64,000 bases of DNA from Aurelia coerulea (GCA_039566865.1 CM076957.1:12223896-12287895), one strand, 5' to 3'; shown: positions 21,487-31,799, numbered from the stretch's first letter. The notes: a model not told the origin generated them from the letters alone. Numbers and translations are program-made.

Positions 21487-22039
21487 TTGACACGCCTCCA
21501 GAGAGCAATTTGCCTCCTAGATTTCAATACAGAGCACGCGATCGTGGGCGAAGCCGTTACAATGGGCCCGGTGGTTATGGTCGTCCCATGGGTTGCCGTA
21601 ACTGTAAAGCCAATGGCGTGGGACAACAGTGCCGACATTGTTTTCAATGCGGTGAACAAGGACACGTTCGTTCACAATGTCCTCATTATGTTAGCCAGGG
21701 AAACCTGCCTCGGTTATTTCAGGGGGGCACGGAGTAACCGGTGATGATGTCAAGCCTCAATTTTGTAATTTTTGCGGAAATAAACAGAGTGGTTCAACTA
21801 TGTGGAATTGTGGTGGGTGCAGTCTTGCAAAATATTGTAATAAAGTGTGTCAAAAGAAACATTGGCAACAACATAAAGCTATTTGTCATGCAGCTCAAGT
21901 CTTATCAAAAGTTTCCGAGAAGAATTCTAAGCTTGCAAATTTTGTTACGCATTTAACTCCAAAACAATCGTCTAAAATCGCAAAACTCGTTGGTAACCAA
22001 TGTACCAATGTAACCAATGGTAACAAAAGTGCCAATTGA
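21487..22039 (+). pseudogene. Gypsy-like Gag C-terminal region: CCHC knuckle plus MYND finger
   Basis: The first frame (21510-21737) has a basic Arg/Gly-rich lead and Cys pairs ending in the zinc knuckle CFQCGEQGHVRSQC (C-x2-C-x4-H-x4-C), the RNA-binding signature of Gag. After a one-base slip in the G-run at 21722-21727, the next frame (to 22039) reads FCNFCGNK, then WNCGGC, YCNKVCQ and HWQQHKAIC. This is the full C/C-C/C-C/C-H/C set of a MYND zinc finger, a protein-binding module. It ends in a stop overlapping the pol frame by four bases, as at a gag-pol frameshift. The Gag N-terminus (matrix/capsid) is missing upstream, where a LINE tail abuts. MYND in Gag is unusual. Confidence 0.75.
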
Positions 22040-23587
22040 ACAATCTTTCAGTCGAAGCATTGTGGGACACTGGTGCCCAGGTTTCCATTCTTTCGGAACA
22101 GTTTCTAAGAAGTCGTTTTCCAGGTACGAAGCTGAGGAATGTTTCAGAACTTATTGATTGCAAATTAGACTTAACTGCTGCTAATGGTACGCCTATACAA
22201 TATAAAGGTTTTGTTGAGTTAGAGTTTAGATTGAAACACGAGCAAGACCCAATTTTAGTTCCATTTCTGGTAACAAGCGATGACATTTCGTTGCCACTTG
22301 TCGGATATAATGTTATCGAATTATGTGTTAAATCTGGAATGACTAGTCCTGAATTAGCGTGTGTTTTTACGTGTGTGAGCCTTGACGATGTAAATATTTT
22401 GCGCGATATCATCGAAGATAACGTTGATACTGATCTCTGTGCTGTTCGAACAAACAAGAAAGATTGTTTGGTAAAAAGTGGACAATGTTCCCAGATTTCG
22501 TGTCGAATTAACCATGGACCGATCGATTATGAAATTCCAGTAATTTTCGAGCCTGAAGAAAATGCAGAGTTTCCTTATGGCCTCATAATTTCGGAATCCT
22601 TACTTTCGTTAAAGCCAGGAAAATCGAGCGTTGTAAAGTTTGAAGTCAAATCCGTTTCGAAGCATAATATCGTTTTACCAAAACGTACGTTTCTTGGTCG
22701 AATTCAGCTAGTACAGTCTGTAACACCTTTGGATGTGAAGCTGAAAGAAGATGTTGCAAATCCTGGCACTAGTGCAAACGATTCTGTTAAGGATGATATT
22801 GTTTCGAGTGAAGATATTCCAGACTACATCAAACAAATCGATTTGAATGACCTTACCGAGCTTCACAAACAATCTGCTCTGAAACTATTATGCGAAGGAC
22901 GAGATTCTTTCTCTCAAAATGATGATGACATTGGTACAGTTCCAAATCTTAAACTGCATCTCAATTTAACAGATAATACTCCTGTTCAGAAAAATTACGT
23001 TGCAGTACCTAGACCACTTTACCCTGAAGTAAAAGCTTACATCAAAGATCTATTAAACCGAAATTTCATTCGTAAATCAAATTCACCTTATAGTTCTCCT
23101 GTAGTGTGTGTTCGGAAAAAGGATCAATCGTCGAGAAAAAGACAGTTCCTGACCGCCATCCCATTCCGCGAATTCAAGAAACACTCGACAATTTAGGTGG
23201 TAATGCATGGTTCTCAGTTTTGGACCAGGGTAAGGTATACCATCAAGGTTTCGTTAGCGAAGACAGTCAACCTCTGACAGCATTTATAACTCCCTGGGGA
23301 CTATATGAATGGACTAGAATTCCCTTCGGACTTCGCAACGCGCCAGGCGCATTTCAAAGATTTATGGAAAACTGTTTAGGAGATTTGCGAGACGAAATTT
23401 GTATACCATATTTGGATGACATCATCGTCTTTAGCAAAACTTTTGATGGTCATATTGAAAATTTGAGGAAGGTATTACGACGTTTAAGAGAACACGGAGT
23501 TTAATTAAAACCACGTAAATGTAACATGTTTCGCCAAGAAGTCAACTTTTTAGGAAGAATTGTTTCTCCTCAAGTTAGATCCAGAAA
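22036..23587 (+). pseudogene. Gypsy-like Pol, protease and RT part
   Basis: A 386-codon frame starts at the gag overlap. The retropepsin motif ALWDTGAQVS lies at about residue 9, followed by a long linker and the RT fingers ([34 protein letters not shown]). Comparison with the usual Gypsy order shows a short deletion and frame change near 23125. The RT continues in another frame: [31 protein letters not shown] and the catalytic YLDDIIVFS near 23408. Motif A reads [11 protein letters not shown] with the usual Asp present. The frame then ends at a TAA near 23502, and RT-thumb codons continue to the insertion at 23588. Not functional. Confidence 0.9.
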
Positions 23588-24144
23588 GTATTTTTTTTTT
23601 ATATAATCAGTTAAAAAGTTTACATACAGAAGGTACCTAAGACATTACATATGAGCTACTGTACAACACTACGAGGATGATGCCAGGGAGAGCAAAAGAC
23701 CATGACAACTCCCTGGCCATTCCATAAAAAAAAAACATCATACAGCTAAATACTATAAAATATACATTTACAAAGAGCTACAAATAAGCTACAAAATACG
23801 GATACATACTAGGATCTGTTTCACATTGGAGGTCATGGCTAGCACAGGCGATAATGCTGAACAGCAGGAACCCCGCCCGAGAAAACACCACCGACAACAA
23901 CTGCCGCCGCTGCTGTTTCCCCCAGGGTCTCCACTGCTCAAAAACATTGCGCATGTGCTGTCGGTTCGAGGTTCATAGTTCGCAATATTGTGGATTTGAA
24001 AATTTGGGTTTGTGTGGATGAGTTGTCATTCACACTATAGACGCCTTACATCCAATATGAATCAGACTTACAAGCATTAAGAAAAAGAAAAAATTAAGGA
24101 GAATAGGACTTAGTACATAAAGTATCAAACCAATCTTGCATTTA
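23588..24144. mobile_element. Hairpin repeat family H, copy 2, inside Gypsy pol
   Basis: An insertion of about 557 bp between two parts of the Gypsy RT/RNase H region. It is flanked by CAGAAA (23582-23587 and 24145-24150), a plausible 6-bp target duplication. It begins with a T-run and carries the family's TACATA/TACAAA words. An inverted pair (TGTTTCACATTGGAGGTCA near 23817; TCCAATATGAATCAG near 24052) encloses about 200 bp that is GC-rich. No ORF. Confidence 0.75.
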
Positions 24145-24150
24145 CAGAAA

Positions 24151-24702
24151 TCAGTTCCCAAAACCGTAGGTGATGTTCGACGTTTGCTTGGTCTCCTTGG
24201 ATACTACAGAAGATACATTAAGAACTTTTCGTCGATAGCAAAGCCAATATATGATCTTTTGTCAAATTCTTAAAAAGTCAAACTAACATCAAATCGATCC
24301 TCGAAATCAAATAACCAGTTACACTCCAAAAGTTCGATTATTTGGAAGGAAGCACATCAACGTATTTAGATACATTAATTGAACAATTGATAACTCCTCC
24401 GATAATGGCATACCCTAACTATTCAGATTCTTTTATACTCCACACCGATGCATCTGAAGTAGGACTCTGTGCAGTTTTGTATCAACGACAGAACGGATCT
24501 TTAAGAGTTGTTGCGTATGGTTCTCGTACTTTATCACCAGCAGAGAGAAATTATTATCTTCACTCTGGAAAACTTGAGTTTTTGGCGTTGAAATGGGCGA
24601 TCTGTGATCAATTTCGTGACTATTTATATTATGCACCATCTTTCACTGTATATACTGACAATAATCCATTAACCTATGTACTAACAACAAAGACAAAAAC
24701 CT
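24151..24702 (+). pseudogene. Gypsy-like Pol, RT thumb and RNase H part
   Basis: Resumes as VPKTVGDVRRLLGLLGYYRR, the standard RT connection. After a break near 24270-24340 it reads the RNase H domain: FILHTDASEVGLCAVLYQ (catalytic D), SRTLSPAERNYYLHSGKLEF (catalytic E region) and FTVYTDNNPLTYV (catalytic D). At about 24702 the frame leaves Gypsy sequence. No integrase and no 3' LTR follow. Confidence 0.9.
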
Positions 24703-24838
24703 TTCGAAGCCCAGTGTTTACGTATGCGGCACCAACAGTATGGAATGCACTACCAGAAAATGTAAAGAAAAGCAACAATGTTGAATCCTTCAAAAAGCTC
24801 CTCAAGTCACACTATTTCAAGATAGCATATGGAAAATG
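24703..24838 (+). pseudogene. LINE C-terminal tail fused in frame to Gypsy RNase H
   Basis: Codons FTYAAPTVWNALPENVKKSN ... FKKLLKSHYFKIAY are the characteristic end of a LINE ORF2 ('aP..WN.LP..v...s....FKk.Lk.hyF..a'). The tail continues the RNase H frame without a stop. 24839-25035 is AT-rich 3' UTR-like sequence. Confidence 0.75.
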
Positions 24839-25049
24839 ACAGTTTCAATTTTTTTACTTATTTTTTTATTCTTATTAAATAGTATTCTGATGACATTTTA
24901 TATGAACATGTAACATTTTGTTTTAGATATTAAATTTTGAGTTTTAGGTTTTAGTCTTTCAAACGGACAATATTAGGAATCGTAAATTCTAAAGCGCTGC
25001 TGAGTGCATTAGTATGGGGGTGCTATAAAAATCTTGTATTATTATTATT

Positions 25050-25683
25050 TATTCATATTATTTATTTCATATTTAATTCTTTTAAGGAGGGTTGCCCTTC
25101 AACAAGTTGATTTTCAAGGGGCCCTCCGATAAAAACGTTAATTACAATATAATATAAAAGGGAAAAAGCTATTAATTAAATCAAACTATAAAACCTTATT
25201 TACAATATCTAAAACATATGTACAATAATGTTCAAAATTTACAATAAAAGCAAAAGGAAAAGTGCCTGTTTTTAGATGGTTTTTTTGAAACTATACAGAG
25301 AGGTTGCCTGCTTTGACTCGGCTGACAGGCTATTCCATAGTTTAACGCCTCTATAAGAGAAACATTTCTGGCCATTAGTTGACCTTTTCATCGGTAACCT
25401 CAAGTCGGTCCCCGAGTTACGAAGACTGTATGACGAGCACAGCGAATTTCGGGTGAAGAGGTCACACAGGTATTGTGGGGCCAGCTCATTCAGGGACTTG
25501 AAGACCATTGTCTTAGATTCACTGGTAATCAGTTCGTCAACGGTCTTCCATCCCAGCTCTTCGATAAGAGGTCTGCTTGGGGCATCGAATCTGCTATTCG
25601 TTATTATCCTAGCAGCACGCTTTTGAAGTTTTTGTAACTGATTAATTTCAGTTAAACCGGCGCAGCCCCAGAAAGAACAGCAT
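25050..25683 (-). pseudogene. LINE 3' end, family L, copy 1
   Basis: The minus frame (25272-25508) reads MVFKSLNELAPQYLCDLF, then a variable zone and SYRGVKLWNSLSAESKQATS ... FKKTI. An upstream frame in the region to 25680 matches the LINE at 40580-43380. The 3' UTR (25057-25270) shares GAGGGTTGCCCTTCAACAAG and GGGCCCTCCG words with that copy. 5'-truncated at about 25680, right next to an ATT/TAA tract. Confidence 0.75.
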
Positions 25684-25698
25684 TAATTACTATTATTA

Positions 25699-25738
<40 letters not shown>

Positions 25739-25753
25739 CATTGTTATTACTAT
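25684..25753. repeat. (ATT)n microsatellite
   Basis: ATT tract (TAA on the other strand) with ATC interruptions, between a LINE 5' truncation and a PLE end. Confidence 0.95.
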
Positions 25754-25756
25754 ATG

Positions 25757-26365
25757 AACTAAACCACCATCTTATTAACAGAAAATAAAAGTATAAAAAC
25801 AACACTGTTAAAAATTTCGTACGTTTCGATTTAAAAATCTTCTTGAGCTAAACTTTACAGAGCAACCAAGCATTTTATATCCTACGGTAAACAACCTAGA
25901 TTAACTTGAAAGCCAAAAACTTTAAATCCATACTAAGAAAGCGTGACTATCATTGAAATAAGACCCAAATGGGGATAAAAATGATGCTAGAGTTTAAACT
26001 TTGTTTGGAGTAAACAAGCTTGACGCATTCTTCTAGTTTAAAGCGTTAGCTAAAATTCACCCCAGTGGATCAGACCAATCACTGACCCAACCCCCAAGAG
26101 ACCCAGAATCACCCGCCCCTCGAAGAGACCCCCATTACAGTCTCCTAGGAGGCTGGAAGCACTGAGAAGGCAAACAACAAGATTCAGTCGGAAAACCCCG
26201 CGGCCCTCCCCCATGACCCTTTCATGACTCGCAAACTGCTGAGTCAAGAATAGCATGATAGGGGATTCCACCCTACCGCCACGTGTAAAAGCACACGAAG
26301 TAATAGGAGAAGCCCGCAAAGCCACACCCACCAAATCTTCTGGATATAAATGCAACTGCAAATTA
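25757..26365 (-). mobile_element. Penelope-like element terminal fragment (copy I)
   Basis: Near-identical over its length to 48484-49080: the AACTAAACCACCATC end, the hammerhead-like segment, ATTTTATATCC and the 'GGGGATTCCACCCTACCGCCACGTG' zone. It is truncated before the ORF. The 3' end lies against an ATT tract. Confidence 0.85.
25808..25860 (-). ncRNA. Hammerhead-like motif in PLE copy I (decayed)
   Basis: On the minus strand the order is helix I, CTCAAGA, A, GATTT/AAATC helix II, GAAACGTA, helix I return. The core CTGANGA has a G-to-C change at a catalytic position, so this copy is probably inactive. Confidence 0.5.
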
Positions 26366-26819
26366 TATCATGTTGACAGTTGAATTTAGTGCTCCGGTGA
26401 CAAAGCGATGAAATATACATATACATTTTTTTATATTTCCATGATACATCGTTCTCAAAAGAACACTGGTGAAGAGGGACATAAGTATAATTTGGGGTAT
26501 CTTTGAACACCAAGGCCAAATGTTGATACTTTGTTAAGAAGAGCTACTTAGCGTTACAAATCAATGCAGTCAGTTTGTGGCGTATTCGACTCTCCAAGGG
26601 GCTCTGCTGTAGTTATTTGAAAATGTAAAGGAAGAGGGAGCCGATGCGAGAACGAACAACAGTTGCTTTGCTTAGAATTGTATCCCTGCTGTGCTTTTTA
26701 TTTTGCAAACTTAGTACACACCCTCTACACGGCATCTATTTTTTCCTTTTCTCGTTTAATTTTGCATTGCTCTTTCCACTCTTTATAAACTGTTACCCTC
26801 AAAACATCACTGTATACTT
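26366..26819. other. No feature recognised
   Basis: AT-rich DNA with short chance frames only. Confidence 0.4.
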
Positions 26820-27215
26820 ACCGTAAAAGCTTTATTAAGCCCCCTCTCTATTAAGCCCTCCTCTCTTATAAGCCCCTCCCCTCTGAGCCAAAATTTTAAA
26901 TAAGCCCCCTCTGTATTAAGCCCCCCTCTTGTATCAAATTTTAGTGGCTACCAAAGATTTCCCATTTATTGAGCTAGATAAGCTTGTATGTTAATTCTGA
27001 TGTGGTTTGAGATAAAACTGTGCCGAATTTATGTATTTGACTCATAAAATTGCATGTTGAATCCGCAAAATACGGTATAAATGATCTAAAAAGCTGTCAT
27101 CTGTATCCCTGTCATTTGATTTTGTGAATAAGCCCCCCTCTATAATAAGCCCCCTCTAATATGCCCACCTCTGGAAGGTCCGAAATAAAATAAGCCTCCT
27201 GCGGGCTTAAGGTAG
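26820..27215. repeat. Element with iterated TTAAGCCCCCTCT motif
   Basis: About nine copies of (T/A)TAAGCCCCCCTCT are spread over both ends of a 0.4-kb stretch (26835-26935 and 27130-27170). The opposite end carries the inverse-like CTCCTGCGGGCTTAA. The centre is AT-rich and non-coding. It is probably a MITE whose sub-terminal repeats bind a transposase. Exact termini are not resolved. Confidence 0.5.
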
Positions 27216-28444
27216 CATCCTCCTGGTCATAGAACTACTATGAATATGGGTATATAACCAAGTTGTGATGGTACATAGGCATGAATGTAAGATTTTTGGA
27301 CTAAAAAATTAAAAATGGCACCTTTCATGTTGCCATAACAACCAAAAATAGCCGAAATTTTGCAAAAAAATGGTACACGCAAAGTATTTTTCATTTTCTA
27401 CTTGTTAAAGTTATCTCAATGAAATTAACTGGACTTTATGCAAGTATGTACAATGCCTGCCAAAAGTCCTTGGAACATTTGGACCATTCCTTGACAATCC
27501 GCAGTTCTAACCATAGCGATTAGGTTTAAACACCCCCGAAACAATGTTGATTTGCAAGGTTATTGTCCTAGCATTCCATCAGAATCACGAATCGTCCAGC
27601 CATCCCCATTTTATCATCACGGAACAACATTGTTCTGAGGTGGAGAGGGGGAAATCGCAAAAAAGGCAACAATAGCAAAGGTGCTCCAAGACTTTTGGCA
27701 GGCATTGTAGGTGGTCAAAATGAACCTAAATCTTTTCAAGGAGGTTGACTGGTTTTCCAGATTTTGTATAAATAAATTTTGATGGAAAAAATTCATCAGG
27801 GTCTTAATCCCCTTGTGCTTAGCCAATTGTAAAAGCAGAGGTTCATTTTGAAGCCCCATCGTCGGTGAACATTTTTACCAAATTTCATGTAAATATCTCT
27901 TATGGTTCGTAAATTCAAAATATATCCATTACACAGATTTTGCGAAAATCGCGTTTCCAGGAAATTGACTTCAAAGTTCATGATAGTAATCAAATAGTTG
28001 AAATATGCTAGGTCAAAAACTTTCAGCCTCTAAAATCTTTTTCTTGTCATTTTTGGACTGCCCTTTATTCCTAAATTTGTTTCTTGAAACGTTTGAGGCT
28101 CATTTCTCGTTATTTTCTGCAACTATATTCTGGTGCTGTCAAAGTAAAGCAATGTTTTTATGTGAAATGTTTTTGTGCTACTTCACAATTTCTAAGGAAT
28201 TTTTTCACTGCGTCACCACTCATATCAAACTTTGCAATAACATCATAAACACCAACTGAAACATATATTTTCCAGTAATAGTAGATTTTGAAATCTATCC
28301 CAAATAATGCTGCAATTTGATTTTATATCCATTCGCGGAAAACACTTTGTCACTTCCAAAAGACTTTCAATGCTGAGCCTTGAGAAAATTAGCTTTAAAA
28401 AATACTGCAGCTTTGAAGAGTTACTCTCTGCTTCATCATCATTG
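27216..28444. other. No gene recognised
   Basis: AT-rich. A split similarity, GCCTGCCAAAAGTCCTTGGA (27449) and its inverse CCAAGACTTTTGGCAGGCAT (27687), suggests the ends of a small inverted-repeat element of about 260 bp at 27445-27710. The remainder is unremarkable. Confidence 0.4.
27445..27710. mobile_element. Small element with inverted ACAATGCCTGCCAAAAGTC ends
   Basis: The left end TACAATGCCTGCCAAAAGTC and the right end GACTTTTGGCAGGCATTGTA are near-perfect inverses of about 20 bases. They enclose about 225 bases without an ORF. Sub-terminal CTTGGAACATTTGG / GGTGCTCCAAG are partly inverse. TA at both outer edges fits a Tc1/mariner-type MITE. Confidence 0.65.
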
Positions 28445-28915
28445 TCAGTCATTCAGGCCACTGCAGGCCGACGACCTCCCCAACCTTTTCCAGCATACTC
28501 TGTTTCCTGTTCTTCTCATCCAATTGACCCCTGCTGTTTCTGTGATTTCATCTCTCCATCTCTTTTTTGGTCTTCCTCTGCTGCGCTTCCTTCCATACGG
28601 TGTCCATTCTGTGGATTTCTTTGCCCATCGGTAATCTGCCATCCTTCCTATGTGGCCTGCCCACTCTCACTTCAGTGATTTCGCCTTGGCTAAGATGTCT
28701 ACTACTGTTGTTTGCTCCCGTACCCATTTGTTTCTCTTCCTATCTCTTTTCATGATATTCAGCATTGCTCTTTCCATGCTTCTTTGAGCGACTTGCAGTT
28801 TTGATGCAAGTTTGTTAGTTAGTGACCACGTTTCTGCGCCGTATGTAATCGTTGGGGTGATGATATTGTCTATTATCTTTCTTTTGAGACAGATAGGTAT
28901 TTTTGTGTCTCTCAC
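28445..28915 (-). pseudogene. LINE ORF2 C-terminal part, split from 31466-31797
   Basis: Minus frames read RDTKIPICLKRKIIDNIITP, YGAETWSLTNK, QRSMERAMLNIMKRDRKRN and, after a frameshift near 28660, WAKKSTEWTPYGRKRSRGRP, KRWRDEI. This is the full C-terminal order of a common LINE group. The first residues would follow directly on the last residues of the RT piece at 31466-31797 (ASFGRYNN). About 2.5 kb of other elements has therefore been inserted between them. Confidence 0.8.
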
Positions 28916-29330
28916 ACTACAAGGACGGGGACCAGGAGGAGCAAAATGTCATGTCTACCCCCTGGAATTAATATAAACTAAAATACAACTAATACAAACT
29001 ACTATACATACGCTATAACTAATACAGATAGAAATTCTAATTATAAAAACATTTTACAAATAAATATTTGAGCCGGTTTCACATTAGATATCAGGCCAAA
29101 ATATAATAGTGAACAATCAGAACGCCGGCCGAGGAAACAACAACGACAACAACTGTCCCCGTCACTGCTCCCCACCCAAGGTCCCCATCGCTCGAGACAC
29201 CGCTATCGTGTCTGGATTTCTAATATAAGCCTAACATCCAATGTGAAACAGGCTTGCAAAGGAATATATGGACAGGACTCTACGACAAGAAAACTTTACG
29301 AAAATGGACTTAGTGGTTTGGTGACGTTTA
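28916..29330. mobile_element. Hairpin repeat family H, copy 3
   Basis: Shares with copy 2 the inverted pair (GGTTTCACATTAGATATCAGG near 29080; its inverse near 29240) and the enclosed 'CCGAGGAAACAACAACGACAACAACTG' type segment. It also ends with an ACGAAAATGGACTTAGT-type tail. It forms the left edge of the material inserted into the minus-strand LINE. Confidence 0.65.
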
Positions 29331-29348
29331 ACTAGATTTACGGTGATC

Positions 29349-29600
29349 TCAACTGAAGCGACCAGTTGCTTGGATGTAATGTAGAGTCAACTCGAGTATA
29401 TTTCTGTTGAGGTCCTTTGGAAGGTTTTTATCGCCATATAATAAAAGTTGCGTCAAAACCTCATTTGAAAGATCGATATGTTCAAATGGTCGCAGCAAAT
29501 CAAACACTCTAGCGAGAAGATTTCGACGTTCAACCTCGAAGGAGGGGCAGAGCAACAAAAAGTGTTCCGTAGTCTCGATACCATCGATTCATAGTATTCT
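29349..29600 (-). pseudogene. LINE C-terminal fragment
   Basis: The minus frame reads MLLCPSFEVERRNLLARVFD and LLLYGDKNLPKDLNRNIL, the closing part of LINE proteins that have a 'E.HFLL.CP.f...R..L' finger-like block. It is truncated on both sides. Confidence 0.6.
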
Positions 29601-29631
29601 CAGAAAAGCTAAATTGAAAGAAAGCATCACC

Positions 29632-31130
29632 GTTAAACAGCATCCCTGCCAAGATCCTTAAACAAAATTCAGCCATTTTTGCCGTCCTCATCCAGAAAAT
29701 TTTAAATTCTGATTTGTCAAGAAACAATTTTCCAAAAGAACTGAAAACTGGTGAGATCTCGTCTCTTTTCAAAAGTCTTGATGCTTTTATCAAGAAGAAT
29801 TATAGACCGATAACGGTTTTATCATCTGTTTCCAAAATTTATGAGAGGGTTTTAGAAAGTCAAATAAAATCTCATGCCCTTAGCTTCCTTTCTCCTCTTT
29901 TGTGTGGATTTCGAGAGGGCTATGGAACCCAGCATGCACTTGTAAGACTAATAGAGACTTGTAAAATGACATTAGATAAACGGGGTATAGCAGCAGCACT
30001 ACTCATGGACCTCTCAAAGGCTATTGATTGCTTAAATCATGAGCTCTTGATTGCAAAATTAAGTGCTTATGGTTTCAGTGTGAGTGCATTGCGGTTGATC
30101 CATAGCTATCTCAGTGAAAGGAAGCAGAGGGTGAAGATAAATGGGTCTTTCAGTACGTGGAGAGAAACAGTAATTGGAGTGCCACAAGGTTCGGTCTTGG
30201 GGCCTCTGCTGTTTAACATATACCTAAATGATCTCTTCATGTTTGTGAAAGACACTCAAATCTGCAACTATGCAGATGATACGACAATCTATGCCAGTGC
30301 TAACAACATTGAAAGTGTCATCAAAACATTAGAGAATGAAGCCCTTAAAATTACAAAATGGTTTCCAAACAACTGCATGAAGCTGAATGAGGACAAATGC
30401 CACCTAATGGTATTTGGAGACAAGAGTAACAATGTTTCCATAAATATCGGAAGTGTAACGATAAATGAGAGCACAGAAGAAAAGCTGCTGGGTGTGATTT
30501 TTGACAAAAAGCTCAGCTTCAAACAGCAAGTAAAATCTCTTTGTAAGAAGGCTGGTCAAAAGCTACATGCTCTTTCGAGAATTTCTCATTTCCTTGATAC
30601 TGAGCAGCTGAAGCGAACAATGAAGGCATTTATATTGTCCCAATTCAACTACTGTCCTCTTGTATGGATGTTCTGTGACAGAACATTGAACAATAAAATT
30701 AACCATATTCACGAACGGGCATTGCGAATAACTTACAAAGATATGAGATCAGATTTTGATACGATGTTACTGAGAGACAATTCGGTCCCACTCCACATAA
30801 GGAATTTACAATTGCTAATGACTGAAGTCTTTAAGACAAAATTGAGCCTTAATCCCAGCTTCATGAAGGACATTTTCGTTGAAAAACAGGTTTCTTATGG
30901 GTTAAGAGACTGCCATAACCTATCCTTGCCACAAGCACGCACTACGTGCTTTGGCTTAGAGACAATATCGTTCCTTGGGTGTAGATTATGGCAGGCACTT
31001 CCCAATGACCTAAAATAGTCAGATACTCTCTCCAGTTTCAAAAGGAAAATCAAAACCTGGAGGGGAGAGGAATGTAATTGTAGAATATGCAGACCTTTCG
31101 TGGCACAGGTTGGGTTCTTGAGCTGATATT
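29632..31130 (+). pseudogene. CR1/L2-like LINE ORF2, nearly intact RT
   Basis: The longest clean RT in the window. A 434-codon frame runs 29714-31018, with coding similarity starting at about 29632 (SIPAKILK). RT blocks in order: KKNYRPITVLSSVSKIYERV, the Q.GFR-type block CGFREGYGTQHALV, motif A ALLMDLSKAIDCLNHELL, VPQGSVLGPLLFNIYLNDLF, the catalytic NYADDTTIYA, LGVIFDKKLSF and the thumb. A TAG at 31016 interrupts the C-terminus, which continues as SFKRKIKTWRGEECNCRICR (C-x-C-x2-C tail). The first catalytic Asp is present (MDLSKA). The endonuclease domain is absent, so it is 5'-truncated. It is nested within the split minus-strand LINE. Confidence 0.9.
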
Positions 31131-31330
31131 AAATTGTAAATATTAAAAGCATTGTAAAAATCTGTAAAATGTATCTGTATTTAATCATTCGGAATTTTAT
31201 TTATTTTTTACTTTTTTCTTACAAATTTTACTTTTTTAGATAGTAGGCTTGAATTAGCTCTTAGTTATAGCTATTGTATCTATATGTATATATGTCTTGT
31301 AAAGGTGAACAAAAAGAAAGACGAGCTGGA

Positions 31331-31420
31331 ATATATACATACAAATTTTATCTCAATTCCCAACTAGTTTCGACCGTGTGGTCATCATCATGAGAATCTG
31401 TCTTGTATGTATAAATATAT
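31331..31420 (-). ncRNA. Hammerhead-like motif of a second type
   Basis: On the minus strand: a 10-bp outer helix (TTGTATGTAT with ATACATACAA), ATGATGA, T, GACC-ACAC-GGTC helix, GAAAC, then palindromic ACTAGT followed by T. The architecture parallels the PLE motifs (one extra base before helix II, palindromic helix III). The first core base is A instead of C, so this copy may be inactive. It lies between a LINE 3' end and a TAA tract. Confidence 0.45.
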
Positions 31421-31442
31421 ATGTAGGCCTACTTTAAATAAA

Positions 31443-31468
31443 TTGATAATAATAATAATAATAATAAT
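31443..31468. repeat. Short (TAA)n tract
   Basis: Eight or so TAA units at the right edge of the material that splits the minus-strand LINE. Confidence 0.9.
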
Positions 31469-31797
31469 AGTATGTTATTATATCTTCCGAAGCTTGCCCA
31501 ACACTGTCCTATCCGTCTTGCTATTTCCTTCGACTGGTAATTATCTGCTGTTATTAGCTGCCCTAAGTAGACATATTGTTGTACAATATCCAATTCATCA
31601 CCGTCAATAATTATTCCTCTGTTCTGACTGTTCCTTTTTGCGTGTACATTATGAAGGATCTTTGTCTTCGATTTGTTAATCTTCATCCCATCTTTTTTCC
31701 CTTCCTCATTCAAGGACACTATCATTTGTTCTAATTCTTTGTGATCATTAGCAAAAAGTACTATAAAGTACTCTGCAAAAAGTACTCTCTGCTTCAA
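31466..31797 (-). pseudogene. LINE RT fragment (YADD-region to thumb), split copy
   Basis: The minus frame reads FANDHKELEQMIVSLNEEGK (the YADD block mutated to FAND), then MKINKSKTKIL, GDELDIVQQYVYLGQLI, EIARRIGQCWASFGRY. Its continuation is at 28915. The catalytic Asp pair is damaged. Confidence 0.8.
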
Positions 31798-31799
31798 TT

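Noticed and set aside
23941..24010. tRNA-like GGTTCGAGGTTC box
   Set aside because: No A-box, cloverleaf or acceptor stem around it. It is part of hairpin repeat H copy 2.
26050..26361. 103-codon frame near 26.2 kb as a gene
   Set aside because: It is antisense/non-coding sequence of the PLE terminal region, repeated as a similar chance frame at 48752-49057.
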